From Desulfobacca sp. (GTDB taxonomy: Bacteria > Desulfobacterota > Desulfobaccia > Desulfobaccales > Desulfobaccaceae), in contig DYEV01000030.1 of assembly GCA_020725545.1 (NCBI GenBank), forward strand, positions 62,001-126,000: 64,000 nt of DNA, given 5' to 3'. Shown here piece after piece: positions 15,691 to 24,912 of the stretch (position 1 is its first letter; each line of letters opens with the position of its first letter). Below the pieces are notes generated by a model that was not told where the DNA came from, did no database searches, and worked only from the letters and a program-made list of their open reading frames with translations. The position numbers and the translations under genes are program-made.

Positions 15691-17543
15691 GGTATGAGAT
15701 TACCGGTTTTACCCGGATAGGACATATTAAAGCGGAATTGGGGGAAGAGCCGGGGCAAACGCATGAGATTGAAGACCATGACGCCGATGGCCAGGCGATC
15801 CAACCAGGAACTCATGGGCCAACCAAAGGTTACTGTCACGGTCCGGTCGGGAAATTCATATTCAACCACTTTGAGCAAGCCGATCATGTCATGGAATAGG
15901 CCTGCCTTGGTTAGGACGAAACGGAAGTGATTGGGGGCTAACTTGGCCGGGGCCTTCTCTCTGGGATTATAAAAAGATATGAAGACCTCATTATCTCGAA
16001 CCGTTTGCAATGTCTCCTCTTTAGGACGGCGAAACACGAGGTGTAACTCAGGGGCATCTGATTGCGACAGGTATAGGACCAGGTCCATCTGGGCGTCGGT
16101 CTTTTGCCGCTCCATGATTTCTGGGGCTCTTTTTTGGGCCATCAGGATACCAGCCAAGAGTACCACCAGCGTTACCGAGGCCCATAATAAGGTGCCGTGT
16201 GGCTTGTCCAGGGCTAGGAAAATAAAGCAACTCACAAGAATTACCCAAAGAACCAGAGTGCCTAGCCGGCTGGTAAAGTAGGCGATTACCTCTTTAGTCC
16301 CTTTGGAATAACGGTAAATGAGCAGGGCTCCCAAGTTGATACAAAAACTGGCCACCAAGCCGATGGCATACATATCCGCCAGGATTTGCTGACTGCCATG
16401 GGTAATGAGAATAATTATGGAAAAAAACAGGGCGCTGATCAGGTGAATGCGGTACAAGGATTGGCGTTTATTGGTAGCAATGAGCCAGAAAAAACCATAC
16501 CGGTGGGCTACTCTCTCCAGGAGTTCGCTGGAGGCGACAAAGGCTGTATTGACCGCCATGGTGAGAGTAAAACTGGCCAGAGTTGCCACCAGAATGCCAA
16601 AGGGAACCCCATTAAGCAGAGAGGCATAGTGAGTAATGAGGTCTCCTTCATGCTGCTTAAAATCAATGGGTGCCGAAAGAACCAGAGCGGCAATTAAGGG
16701 AGTGCTGATGCCCACCGTAAGAGCCAGGAACCAATAAGCCCGGTGGATCTCCCGCCAGCTCCGAAGCAGACCGGCTGTTTGCAATACAGACTCAACGCCG
16801 GAATAGGCCAGGATACAAAAAGCAATGTTGGAGACCAGATTGCCATAATTCGTCAACCAGGAATCGGTGGTTAACTCCTTGGCGGCATAATGCACCGATT
16901 CTTTCAGGCGTGTTAATGATGGTGCATCCAGGGCAAGGATTCCCGAGGCAATGAGATTAACCATGATAAATGCGGCAAAGATGAAAATGCCGAACGTGAA
17001 GCGGGCATTTTCCCGAATCCCCAAAATATTCAAACCGGCCACCAGCCAGATAATGGACAGCACCAGGCTAATTGTTAACGGGAAGGAAGCAGACAGTCCG
17101 GGAAAAAACGAGAGGGCGTTGGCAACGGCGCTCACCGCCGAGATGCAGGCCGTGAGAATATAATCCACCATAATGGAAGACACGGCGATGAAAGACACTA
17201 CCGGTCCCAGGACGAGGTACGAAAATGAATAGACGCCCCCACCGATGAGGTTGTGATGCTCCAGGATCTCGGCGATTTCAGTGAGTCTGGTAGTCAGAAA
17301 CCGCACCAACAGGCTGGTTAGTGCTATGAAGACAATGGCGCCCACGCCAATAAAACGATAGGATTCTGCCGGCACATAGAAGATGGAGGTAAACTCATCC
17401 ATCAACGTAATAACTGCCACGGCCAGCCAGGTAAGCCAGACTCGACCCCCCTCAGAAAAGGAGAGAAGGCCTGGCCGGCGCAGGAGATAAAAAAAGAGGA
17501 CCAGCAGACCTAGGTTGAGAACCGTTAAGATGGCAAATTTCAT
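15687..17543 (-). CDS. kimA: APC-superfamily permease, KimA-like potassium importer
   Basis: 618 residues with about twelve transmembrane helices and a roughly 130-residue C-terminal soluble domain. N-terminal features include the helix-break region HHNLIGGGVYSFSYLVLGP. The family is amino-acid permease-like, but B. subtilis KimA (YdaO), the K+ importer behind the original ydaO riboswitch, has this layout. Here too a ydaO riboswitch is immediately upstream, and the gene sits beside kup and ktrAB. Potassium as substrate is therefore a context inference; an amino-acid substrate is the alternative. The ATG follows AAAGGAGC. The longer track ORF runs into the leader RNA. Confidence 0.8.
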   Translation of the reverse strand: MKFAILTVLNLGLLVLFFYLLRRPGLLSFSEGGRVWLTWLAVAVITLMDEFTSIFYVPAESYRFIGVGAIVFIALTSLLVRFLTTRLTEIAEILEHHNLIGGGVYSFSYLVLGPVVSFIAVSSIMVDYILTACISAVSAVANALSFFPGLSASFPLTISLVLSIIWLVAGLNILGIRENARFTFGIFIFAAFIMVNLIASGILALDAPSLTRLKESVHYAAKELTTDSWLTNYGNLVSNIAFCILAYSGVESVLQTAGLLRSWREIHRAYWFLALTVGISTPLIAALVLSAPIDFKQHEGDLITHYASLLNGVPFGILVATLASFTLTMAVNTAFVASSELLERVAHRYGFFWLIATNKRQSLYRIHLISALFFSIIILITHGSQQILADMYAIGLVASFCINLGALLIYRYSKGTKEVIAYFTSRLGTLVLWVILVSCFIFLALDKPHGTLLWASVTLVVLLAGILMAQKRAPEIMERQKTDAQMDLVLYLSQSDAPELHLVFRRPKEETLQTVRDNEVFISFYNPREKAPAKLAPNHFRFVLTKAGLFHDMIGLLKVVEYEFPDRTVTVTFGWPMSSWLDRLAIGVMVFNLMRLPRLFPQFRFNMSYPGKTGNLIP

Positions 17544-17607
17544 TCTTGCCGCTCCTTTCTTGCCGCTCTTAATCTGAAACATCCAGGAGAGCAATCGCCA
17601 GGAGGAC

Positions 17608-17634
17608 AAAAAAAACCGCTGGCAAAGGCCGCGG
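17608..17634 (-). terminator. Leader terminator between riboswitch and kimA
   Basis: On the minus strand CCGCGGCCTTTGCCAGCGG forms a GC-rich hairpin with one mismatch, directly followed by eight T. It lies between the riboswitch and the kimA ribosome binding site, so it probably acts as the off-state attenuator. Confidence 0.7.
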
Positions 17635-17644
17635 CAAGCGTTCC

Positions 17645-17772
17645 GGAGCGGTTGCCCTTCCAAATGCCTACGAGGTTAGCTGTCGGGCTCGGGCTTGGAA
17701 GTGCCCTATCCATAGTGGAATTCGCCCCAAAAACCTGGGTCCCCCGCACCCGTGGCGAGGCACGGGTTTCGG
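17645..17772 (-). promoter_or_regulatory. ydaO/yuaA (c-di-AMP) riboswitch upstream of kimA
   Basis: The minus strand begins with an ACCCGTG/CACGGGT hairpin, then GCGGGGGACCCAGG, TTGGGGCGAATTCC, ATAGGGCACTTCC and CCGAGCCCGACAGCTAACCTCG, then TAGGC. These are the ydaO consensus elements in order, including the GGGGNGAA block. It is the better match of the two in this window. Boundaries are approximate. Confidence 0.93.
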
Positions 17773-17789
17773 CTGCACATATAAATTTT

Positions 17790-17817
17790 ACTGTAACTCT
17801 TGTAAGGAGTTTGTCAA
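17790..17817 (-). promoter_or_regulatory. Sigma-70 promoter for the kimA leader
   Basis: TTGACA (17817-17812) and TACAGT (17795-17790) are separated by 16 bases on the minus strand. The predicted start, near 17783, lies just before the riboswitch aptamer, as expected. Confidence 0.6.
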
Positions 17818-18091
17818 CCCGGATTTTTTCCCTGCGCTACCACTCTGTCTGGATCGGGGGCGTGCCTCTCTCCTTGCCTTGAGGCTGCACTTTAACTTCA
17901 GCCGCTCCACCGCTCCACCCGTTATCATTCTAAAGCTGGCAAAGCACCATGACTCTTGGTCAGGCGGCATTAAGCGACGTATTCGAATTTCAATCAGAGA
18001 TTCATGGCATTGCTTCAATCCTGGCGCAATGGGTTGGTATTTGAAATATTATATGATAAATTCTACTAGTTCTTAGGTTAAGGAGAGGGAT

Positions 18092-19087
18092 ATGTGGGGG
18101 AGGTCGGAGCATGCCAGCTTTGGCTTGGCGCCTGGCATGGTAGAGCGGGCCCAGGGCTGTCTGCTGAGTCAACTGGCCGGGGATGCTTTGGGGGGTCTGG
18201 TGGAATTTCGGAGCCCGCGTGACATCCAAAAAGACTATCCCAATGGCGTCCGCTTGCTGCAAGACGGCGGTACCTGGGGAACAATCGCCGGGCAGCCCAC
18301 CGATGATTCAGAGTTGGCCCTGGCCCTGGCCCGTCTGTTGGCCGCCCAGCGGCGGTACGACCTGGCTTTGGCACGGGCTGCCTATCAGGAGTGGTTGGCC
18401 TCCAACCCCTTTGATTGTGGCCATACCATCCGCCGGGGCTTGCGGGGGCAGCCCGATCCTGACAGCCAGGCCAATGGTGCCCTGATGCGTATCAGCCTCT
18501 TGGGGATCTTCGGCGCCAGGTATCCCCCGGCCCAGGTGGCCGAGTGGGCCCGCCAGGATGCGGCCCTGACCCATCCCCACCCCATCTGCCAACAGGCCAA
18601 TGCCCTCTTTGCCATGGCCATCGCCCAAGCCGTGCGCACGGGGTGCGGCCATCAGGAGTTGTATCAGCAGATTTTGAGCTGGGCTGAGGAGATGCAGGTT
18701 GACCCAAGGCTGCTGGCGGCCAGCCGCCGTGCCCAGGAGGCGCCTCCCCCTGATTACCGCCGCCATCAGGGCTGGGTCCTTATTGCTTGGCAAAACGCCC
18801 TTTGGCAGCTGCTGCATGCCCCCAATTTAGAGGAAGGGGTGGTCCATACCGTCATGCAGGGCGGCGATACGGATACCAACGCTGCCATTTGTGGGGCCCT
18901 TTTGGGCGCCGCATATGGCCGGAAAGATATTCCCCTCCAGTGGCAAGAGGCACTCCGGCAGTGCCGTCCACTGGCTGGCGATCCCCACGTCCGCCACCCC
19001 CGCCCGCCCTGTTATTGGCCGGTGGATGCCCTAAAATTAGCCGCACAGTTGTTGGCCCCAACCGGAGGCGAAGACTATAGCGACTAA
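18092..19087 (+). CDS. ADP-ribosylglycohydrolase family protein (DraG-like)
   Basis: 331-residue protein of the ADP-ribosyl-acceptor hydrolase family, dinuclear Mg/Mn enzymes that remove ADP-ribose from proteins or small molecules. Signature segments are GCLLSQLAGDALGG at the N-terminus, GQPTDDSELALALAR (metal site), and late GGDTDTNAAICGALLGAAYG (second metal site). The start follows GGAGAGGG. It stands alone between divergent and convergent neighbours. No DraT or nitrogenase gene is visible, so a nitrogenase role is not supported. Confidence 0.9.
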   Translation: MWGRSEHASFGLAPGMVERAQGCLLSQLAGDALGGLVEFRSPRDIQKDYPNGVRLLQDGGTWGTIAGQPTDDSELALALARLLAAQRRYDLALARAAYQEWLASNPFDCGHTIRRGLRGQPDPDSQANGALMRISLLGIFGARYPPAQVAEWARQDAALTHPHPICQQANALFAMAIAQAVRTGCGHQELYQQILSWAEEMQVDPRLLAASRRAQEAPPPDYRRHQGWVLIAWQNALWQLLHAPNLEEGVVHTVMQGGDTDTNAAICGALLGAAYGRKDIPLQWQEALRQCRPLAGDPHVRHPRPPCYWPVDALKLAAQLLAPTGGEDYSD

Positions 19088-19252
19088 CCACCAGCTCCTG
19101 GAGCAGTTTCTGGCGGAGAGCATCATCAATCTGCGCTTGGGCGTCATTTTTACTGGAGTACCCAGATCTCTTGAATCGAAGCGGATTTCCCCCTGGATAG
19201 AAGGGGGTTGCCGAGGGCGGGAATAGTATGATCGGGTGAGAAGAAAAACCTG

Positions 19253-19280
19253 GGGCGGGTCTCAGACCCGCCCGTTTTTA
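19253..19280. terminator. Bidirectional terminator
   Basis: GGGCGGGT CTCAG ACCCGCCC is followed by TTTTTATT on the plus strand and by a T-rich tract (CAGGTTTTTCTT) on the minus strand. It sits between the convergent ADP-ribosylglycohydrolase and coiled-coil genes and should end both. The 19088-19252 gap before it holds nothing else I can support. Confidence 0.85.
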
Positions 19281-19304
19281 TTATCCTCCCCGTCGAGAGG
19301 GGTC

Positions 19305-20120
19305 TCAGGCTGCCAGGCGCCGCTTCAACTCTGCCAGGTCCTGCTCCAAGACCCGGAGGCGCGACGCTAAGTCAAAGTGCTCCTCTTTCCTGACGACGAC
19401 TCCAAAGAGATTATCCAGGCGTTTGTTGGCACCCTCGATGAGCCTGTTCAAATCGGCCCGCACCCCATCACTACGACCGGTCAATTCTTCCCGGACGGCG
19501 TCGATGCGTTTGTTCGTCTCGTCAATACGGCTAGTCAGCTTCTCCCGGACGGAGTCGATGCGGGCAGTCAGCTCTTCTCGAAAAGCGTCAATGCGTTTGT
19601 TGGTTTCATCAATGCGACCGGATAACTCCTCCCGAACGCTGTCAATGCGTACGGACAACTCCTCCCGGAGGGTGTCGATGCGATTATTGGTTTCATCAAT
19701 GCGATCGGATAACTCCTCCCGGACGCTGTCGATGCGTGCGGACAACTTTTCCCGGACGGCGTCGATGCGATTATTGGTTTCATCAATGCGACCAGATAAC
19801 TCCTCCCGGACGGTGTCGATGCGACCGGATAACTCCTCTCGGACGGTGTCGATGCGACCGGATAACTCCTCCCGGACGCTGTCGATGCGACCGGATAACT
19901 CCTCTCGGACGGTGTCGATGCGTTTGTTGGTCTCGTCGATGCGGCGGCTCTGATCAACCAAATGCGTGTTCATGTCGTTAAGACGTTGGTGCACATCATC
20001 CAGACGCTGGCTCACCAACTGTAGTTTGGTGTCAATTTGACCCAACTCCTGCCGCATTACTGCCAATTCCGGCAGGATGACTTCTTTCAGGGCGCCAAGC
20101 ACCGCTTCTTTGATTTCCAT
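19305..20120 (-). CDS. Tandem-repeat coiled-coil protein
   Basis: 271 residues, no signal peptide and no membrane helix. The centre, about residues 58-215, is built from two interleaved units: an 11-residue unit RIDxVREELSG and a 7-residue unit RIDETNK. Both lengths are coiled-coil periods (hendecad and heptad). The N-terminus (MEIKEAVLGALKE...) and C-terminus (ASRLRVLEQDLAELKRRL) are non-repetitive helices. I do not recognise a specific family; similar proteins are often annotated only as coiled-coil or DUF-type. The ATG follows GGAGG. Confidence 0.8.
   Translation of the reverse strand: MEIKEAVLGALKEVILPELAVMRQELGQIDTKLQLVSQRLDDVHQRLNDMNTHLVDQSRRIDETNKRIDTVREELSGRIDSVREELSGRIDTVREELSGRIDTVREELSGRIDETNNRIDAVREKLSARIDSVREELSDRIDETNNRIDTLREELSVRIDSVREELSGRIDETNKRIDAFREELTARIDSVREKLTSRIDETNKRIDAVREELTGRSDGVRADLNRLIEGANKRLDNLFGVVVRKEEHFDLASRLRVLEQDLAELKRRLAA
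19462..19935 (-). repeat. 33-bp and 21-bp tandem repeats within the coiled-coil gene
   Basis: Near-identical 33-bp units of the type GACCGGATAACTCCTCTCGG + ACGGTGTCGATGC occur at least four times in tandem around 19795-19925. Further diverged copies are spaced by 21-bp units. They encode the 11- and 7-residue protein repeats. DNA-level similarity suggests recent expansion or gene conversion. Confidence 0.85.
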
Positions 20121-20271
20121 TGTCCGCCTCCAAGTCCCGCTGAAGTCATTTTACTGCGTTATTTAAAAAATCGCAAGGCGCCCTCTCTGGGCTCAAACCC
20201 CGATGGGTTGAGGCGTGGCGTTCTTTCCCTTTTTGCTGCGCGGTTCTTTCAACAAGCAAATGTCCCATTCA

Positions 20272-22020
20272 TCATCTCATCAGCACCAAATAAGCCCCAC
20301 TGATACCGACCGTGAGCAGCATGGGCAGGAAACAGGCCCGGGCGTAATCCAGGAAAGAGATGGGGTGTCCGGCCCTTGCTGCCAAGCCCACGGTGACGAC
20401 GTTGGCCGAAGCGCCAATGAGGGTGGCGTTGCCGCCCAGGCTGGCGCCCAGGGCCAGGGCCCACCACAACACCCCGCGCTCGGCCCCAGGCAGGGTGGTA
20501 CTTAAAGAGGAGATAACGGGCAGCATGGTCAACGTAAAGGGGGTGTTGTCGATGCATGCCGACAACAGGGCCGAGACCCAGAGGACCAGCAGGAGGGCCA
20601 GAGTCAGATTCCCCTGGGACAGGTTTCTCACCTCTTGGGCGATGAGCTGCAACACACCGGTGGCCTCGACCCCGGCGATGAGCATAAAGAAGGCCATGAA
20701 AAAGATCAGGGTGGGCCACTCAATTTCCTCGGTTAGGAGGGTGGCGACGTTGACTCGAGAAACAGCCACCAGGACCGTGGCCCCCATGAGCGCCGCGATG
20801 GAGGGTTCCATCCCCAGGAAGCCATGGCAGATGAACAGGAGGACCGTCAACCCCAGAATGGTTAGACAGAGGCCGAGCAAACGCCGGTCGGTTATGCGGT
20901 AGTGCCGCCGCAGGCCGGCAATGGCGGCTCCCACATCGGTTATCGAGGTCCGGACATAGTCCCGACGATAATACCAAAGGAAAAAGCAGGAGGATGCGGC
21001 CATGCAAAGGAGCAAGACCGGAGTCAGATGCATGACAAAATCACCGAACGTCAGGTTGGCATACGAGCCAATAATGATGTTGGGCGGATCACCGATCAGC
21101 GTTGCGGTACCCCCAACATTGGCGGCAAAGACCTGGGGAATCAGGAGGGCCATGGGATTCATCTGCAGCGTTTTGGCCAACTCCAGGGAGACCGGGAGCA
21201 AGAGCAGCATGGTGGTGACATTCTCCAAAAAGGCGGAGACCACCGCCGTCACCCACATGAGGAGGAGCACCAGGATAACCACCCGCCCCCGGACCCAAGC
21301 AAAGGATTTATAGGCCAGCCATTGAAACAGACCGGTTTTTTTGGTGACGCCCACCAGTAACATCATGCCCAACAGCAGCAGGATGACGTTCATATCAATG
21401 GCGGCAATGGCCTCGTCAAAAGAAATAATAAAGAAATTATCGGAAAATTGCCCAATGGTATAGGAAAGGAATAACATTAAGGCCGCGCCCAGGAGGGCCG
21501 CCAGGGCGCGATGCAGCCATTCCAGGACAATGATGAGATACACAGCCAACAGGATGCCGGCGGCGAGCCAAAAGGCCGGCGTGCTCTGACGATTCAGGGT
21601 GATAACGCCCATCGCCTGGTAGACCCGCTCGGCTGGAGCCGGTTGAGGCGATGATGGCAGCGTAATCCGTGCTGACTGCGGTTGCCAGGAGGGTTTGCTG
21701 GCCTGCAACACCACCTCACCGGGGGGCTCCATCTCGGCCGCCAGGAGAAAACTGCCGTGGAACCGCCCCTGTTTATCGGTGACCAGCGGCTCCTCTATCT
21801 CCGGCGCCAGCGGCTGAGCCGACAGCTCAACCTTTATCCGGACCCCGGCGATGCCCCGCCCCTGGATGTCCTGGACTGCACCCACTACCTTTAGGACCGG
21901 GCCATTTTCGGCTGCGCCCACCTGGCTGCATCTCAATAACCACCATAGCAAGAGCGCGACTATCGGCCAGACTTGCCAGCCTGACCGGCCAACCGTGGCG
22001 AACCTATTAAGGCAAGACAT
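20272..22020 (-). CDS. IT-superfamily permease (ArsB/NhaD/SLC13-like) with N-terminal extracytoplasmic domain
   Basis: About 582 residues from the ATG that opens a signal-like segment ending near CSQVGAAENG. Next comes a roughly 110-residue domain that resembles an Ig-like/carboxypeptidase-regulatory fold (DIQGRGIAGVRIKVEL, TDKQGRFHGSF), then about 11 transmembrane helices. The transporter repeats show paired motifs: NVGGTATLIGDPPNIIIG in the first half and LGGNATLIGASANVV in the second, as in NhaD/ArsB proteins. Substrate may be Na+/H+, arsenite or an organic anion and cannot be fixed. The TTG-initiated longer ORF is less likely. Confidence 0.82.
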   Translation of the reverse strand: MSCLNRFATVGRSGWQVWPIVALLLWWLLRCSQVGAAENGPVLKVVGAVQDIQGRGIAGVRIKVELSAQPLAPEIEEPLVTDKQGRFHGSFLLAAEMEPPGEVVLQASKPSWQPQSARITLPSSPQPAPAERVYQAMGVITLNRQSTPAFWLAAGILLAVYLIIVLEWLHRALAALLGAALMLFLSYTIGQFSDNFFIISFDEAIAAIDMNVILLLLGMMLLVGVTKKTGLFQWLAYKSFAWVRGRVVILVLLLMWVTAVVSAFLENVTTMLLLLPVSLELAKTLQMNPMALLIPQVFAANVGGTATLIGDPPNIIIGSYANLTFGDFVMHLTPVLLLCMAASSCFFLWYYRRDYVRTSITDVGAAIAGLRRHYRITDRRLLGLCLTILGLTVLLFICHGFLGMEPSIAALMGATVLVAVSRVNVATLLTEEIEWPTLIFFMAFFMLIAGVEATGVLQLIAQEVRNLSQGNLTLALLLVLWVSALLSACIDNTPFTLTMLPVISSLSTTLPGAERGVLWWALALGASLGGNATLIGASANVVTVGLAARAGHPISFLDYARACFLPMLLTVGISGAYLVLMR

Positions 22021-22215
22021 CAACACTACCCGGAGAAAATTTTCTTGTTCCAAAAGATTGGCCCAAAATGCCTGAGCCCGCAGTCGGCCTCCCAAAAAAC
22101 CTGACTCTTATTGTATCCATCTTGATATTTAGAAATAAAGCATAATTATATAAGGTAAGCTCTCTGAACCGCAAAGCGGTTATACAGAATGATTCATAGA
22201 TTAAGGAAGACCAAG

Positions 22216-23352
22216 ATGTCCCTCTCGAGAAAAAACCCTTGGTGGGTCGCAGTGATGATGCTTAGCCTCGCCCTGCTGGCCGGCCCGGCCGTTGGCAGCC
22301 AACCCCACCAAACCAAGGAGAAAGTCAAACCCATGGAAAAAAAACCGCAACTCAAGCTGGCCACCTTTGCCGGCGGCTGTTTTTGGTGCACCGAAGCGGA
22401 TTTTGCCAAACACGAGGGTGTCGTAACCGTCACCTCGGGCTATACCGGGGGCCAGAACCCCAACCCCACCTATGAGGAGGTCTGTTCCGGCCAGACCGGC
22501 CACCTGGAAGCGGTGCAGATCCAATATGATCCGGTCAAGATCACCTATGAACAACTCTTGGACATCTTCTGGCGCAGCATCGACCCCACCGATGCCGGCG
22601 GCCAATTCGTGGATCGGGGCAGTCAGTACCGCCCGGCCATCTTTTATCACGATGCTGAGCAGCAGCGGTTGGCCGAGGCCGCCAAGGCGGCTCTGGCCGC
22701 CTCGGGCAGATTCAGCAAACCCATTGCCGTGGCCATCTTGCCGGCTCAGACCTTTTACCCGGCGGAAGAGTATCACCAGAAGTATTACCAGACCTGCCCC
22801 CTCAGGTACCAGACCTACCGGAGTCACTCCGGCCGGGACCAGTTTCTGGCCAAGGCATGGGGGGAAGAGGCCAAAATGAAAAAACCAGACCCAGGCTCTG
22901 GCCAGCCCCGCCAATTTACGAAACCGGATCCCGCAGCTCTCAAACAAAAACTGACGCCCCTGCAGTACCAAGTCACCCAGAAGGAGGGCACCGAACCGGC
23001 CTTCCAGAATGAATACTGGAACAATCATCGAGAAGGTATCTATGTGGACATCGTCAGCGGCGAACCGCTCTTCAGCTCCCGGGATAAGTTCGACTCGGGC
23101 ACCGGCTGGCCGAGCTTCACCAAACCCCTGGAGCCGCAGAACATCATCGAAAAGATTGACCGCAAACTCTTCATGACCCGGACCGAGGTACGCAGCCGCC
23201 ACGGCGACTCCCATTTAGGGCACGTCTTTCCCGACGGCCCGCCACCCACCGGGCAACGCTACTGTATCAATTCCGCCGCCTTACGCTTTATCCCCAAGGA
23301 AGACCTGGAAAAGGCAGGTTACGGCGAGTACCTTAAATTATTTACTGATTAA
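22216..23352 (+). CDS. msrAB: Secreted methionine sulfoxide reductase MsrA-MsrB fusion
   Basis: Signal peptide ([15 protein letters not shown]), then an MsrA domain with catalytic [11 protein letters not shown] and the GYTGG and HYEAVQ-like blocks. The C-terminal MsrB domain carries [20 protein letters not shown] and the catalytic RYCINS. MsrA repairs the S and MsrB the R sulfoxide of methionine; secretion points to envelope protein repair. The two CxxC zinc motifs of many MsrB proteins are absent, as in zinc-free MsrBs. Start chosen after AAGGAAG. A terminator follows immediately. Confidence 0.93.
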   Translation: MSLSRKNPWWVAVMMLSLALLAGPAVGSQPHQTKEKVKPMEKKPQLKLATFAGGCFWCTEADFAKHEGVVTVTSGYTGGQNPNPTYEEVCSGQTGHLEAVQIQYDPVKITYEQLLDIFWRSIDPTDAGGQFVDRGSQYRPAIFYHDAEQQRLAEAAKAALAASGRFSKPIAVAILPAQTFYPAEEYHQKYYQTCPLRYQTYRSHSGRDQFLAKAWGEEAKMKKPDPGSGQPRQFTKPDPAALKQKLTPLQYQVTQKEGTEPAFQNEYWNNHREGIYVDIVSGEPLFSSRDKFDSGTGWPSFTKPLEPQNIIEKIDRKLFMTRTEVRSRHGDSHLGHVFPDGPPPTGQRYCINSAALRFIPKEDLEKAGYGEYLKLFTD

Positions 23353-23378
23353 GATCAGATTAGCCCCAATTTCTGACG

Positions 23379-23410
23379 TTCCCAAGCTCCGGCTTGGGAA
23401 TTTTTTTTTT
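23379..23410 (+). terminator. Intrinsic terminator after msrAB
   Basis: TTCCCAAGC and GCTTGGGAA pair around TCCG and are followed by ten T. Confidence 0.93.
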
Positions 23411-23537
23411 GGGGAGTCCACGGCCTGTTGGGGATGAAAGCGGACCCAGCAAGCTGGCGTTATTTACGAGGAAGCCGGAAAATGATTTAAGGCAAAAAAT
23501 TCACGAAATAAAAAATCTATCGGATTTGTTTCAGTGC

Positions 23538-23566
23538 TTGACAATGGGTTTTGGGCTTGCTATATC
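23538..23566 (+). promoter_or_regulatory. Sigma-70 promoter of the nuo operon
   Basis: TTGACA and TATATC are separated by 17 bases. The expected start near 23573 leaves about 43 bases before the nuoA GTG. It follows the msrAB terminator, so nuo appears to be transcribed independently. Confidence 0.65.
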
Positions 23567-23615
23567 GATAGAGAATGTTTTCACATTTTCTTCAGCCCTC
23601 GCTGTGGAGGTAAAC

Positions 23616-24008
23616 GTGGACATTACGCCGGTTCTCCGTGACTACGGCTATGTGCTGATCTTCCTGATCGTCGGTGCCCTCTTTGCCGTGGGCCCCCTGA
23701 TCATTGCCCATTTTGTGGCGCCCCGCAGTTTTGGTCCAAGCCGGGATGAAATCTATGAATGTGGTATCCCAACCTTCGGCAGCGCCTGGGTCCAGGTGGC
23801 TGTCCTCTACTATCTCTTTGCCCTGATCTTTTTGGCCTTCGATGTGGATGTGATCTTCCTTTTCCCTGTCCTCTTGGCTTATGGCAAAGGGTATGTGTGG
23901 CGTGATTTCATCGAAATCGTCATTTTCATCGGCATCCTGTCCCTGGTGATTGTTTATGCTTGGTGCAAGGGGGTTTTTGCGTGGAAAAGAAAACCGGAGA
24001 GCCGCTGA
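23616..24008 (+). CDS. nuoA: NADH-quinone oxidoreductase subunit A
   Basis: Small membrane subunit of complex I with three transmembrane helices. The quinone-loop block [12 protein letters not shown] and the second-helix acidic stretch [10 protein letters not shown] identify it. I start it at GTG 23616 after GGAGGT, giving 130 residues; the track ORF extends 74 codons into the promoter region. It opens an 11-gene operon and overlaps nuoB by 28 bases. Confidence 0.95.
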   Translation: MDITPVLRDYGYVLIFLIVGALFAVGPLIIAHFVAPRSFGPSRDEIYECGIPTFGSAWVQVAVLYYLFALIFLAFDVDVIFLFPVLLAYGKGYVWRDFIEIVIFIGILSLVIVYAWCKGVFAWKRKPESR

Positions 24009-24469
24009 TTCATCTGGCGGTACTCGAAGACGTTTTAAATCTCTGTCGGGCCAACTCGCTCTGGCCGTTGACCTTTGGTCTTGCCTGCTGTGCCATTGAG
24101 ATGATGGCGGCCGGCGCGGCCCGATTCGACTTGGACCGTTTCGGGGCCGGCGTCTTTCGGCCCTCGGCCCGCCAGTCGGACCTGATGATCGTGGCCGGTA
24201 CCATCGCCAAGAAAATGGCTCCAGCAGTGCAGCGCCTCTATGATCAGATGCCGGCCCCCAAATGGGTCATTGCCATGGGCAATTGCGCCATATCCGGGGG
24301 GCCGTTCATGTATGAGGGTCAATATGCCATCGTGCCTGGGGCTGATTTGATCATCCCGGTGGATGTCTATGTCCCCGGCTGCCCGCCCCGGCCCGAAGGT
24401 CTCATTGAGGGCATTTTGCAACTGGAAGAAAAGATTACCAACCGACCCAGGTTAAGAAAGTATAGATAA
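23981..24469 (+). CDS. nuoB: NADH-quinone oxidoreductase subunit B
   Basis: Peripheral-arm subunit that holds cluster N2, the last Fe-S centre before quinone. The ligands appear in [21 protein letters not shown] and [12 protein letters not shown] 23981 follows GGGGG at suitable spacing and gives 162 residues. It overlaps the end of nuoA and is followed after one base by nuoC. Confidence 0.94.
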   Translation: MEKKTGEPLIHLAVLEDVLNLCRANSLWPLTFGLACCAIEMMAAGAARFDLDRFGAGVFRPSARQSDLMIVAGTIAKKMAPAVQRLYDQMPAPKWVIAMGNCAISGGPFMYEGQYAIVPGADLIIPVDVYVPGCPPRPEGLIEGILQLEEKITNRPRLRKYR

Positions 24470-24470
24470 A

Positions 24471-24911
24471 ATGCCTGCGCAGACTGTTATCGAAAAGGTT
24501 ACGCCCATAGTCGGCCCTGAGAAGGCGGCCGCGGTGGATTATGCCACCACTGGCTGCCACGTCCGGGTGGAGGCCCAGCCCGAGCAGATGCCCACCTTGG
24601 CCGCGGCCATGTTAGAGCAGAAGTTTTTCCTGGAATCCCTCACTGCTTTGGATCTTCAGGAATCCTTCGAAGTGGTTTACCACTTTGCTTCTTATTATGA
24701 GTTGTGTCGGACCGTGGTGCATGTGCCATTGCCGGTGGGCACGGAAGTTCCTACCATCAGTACGATTTATCCCGGTGCCGATTGGTTCGAGCGGGAGGTT
24801 TTTGAGATGTTTGGGATCATTTTCAGCGGTCATCCCAATCTGAAGAACCTGATTCTCCCTGAAGATGCCGATTTTCATCCGCTGTTAAAAGACTTTGTGG
24901 CGAGCAGTTAA
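24471..24911 (+). CDS. nuoC: NADH-quinone oxidoreductase subunit C
   Basis: Connecting-arm subunit of 146 residues, at the short end for the family. The signature PGADWFEREVFEMFGI is intact, followed by the HPNLKNLILPEDA segment. It is separate from NuoD, unlike the fused form of enterobacteria. Confidence 0.94.
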   Translation: MPAQTVIEKVTPIVGPEKAAAVDYATTGCHVRVEAQPEQMPTLAAAMLEQKFFLESLTALDLQESFEVVYHFASYYELCRTVVHVPLPVGTEVPTISTIYPGADWFEREVFEMFGIIFSGHPNLKNLILPEDADFHPLLKDFVASS

Positions 24912-24912
24912 C

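Noticed and set aside
18092-19087. Nitrogenase-reactivating DraG because amtB and glnB are nearby
   Set aside because: The genes are 15 kb apart, no DraT or nif gene is visible, and the family has many other roles.
19088-19252. Short frame after the ADP-ribosylglycohydrolase (LLEQFLAESIINLRLGV...)
   Set aside because: Coherent for about 40 codons but has no start codon or ribosome binding site. It may be a gene remnant, not supportable.
19462-19935. Regular 33-bp spacing taken as a CRISPR array
   Set aside because: Repeats are contiguous, without unique spacers, and are read in frame as an 11-residue protein repeat.
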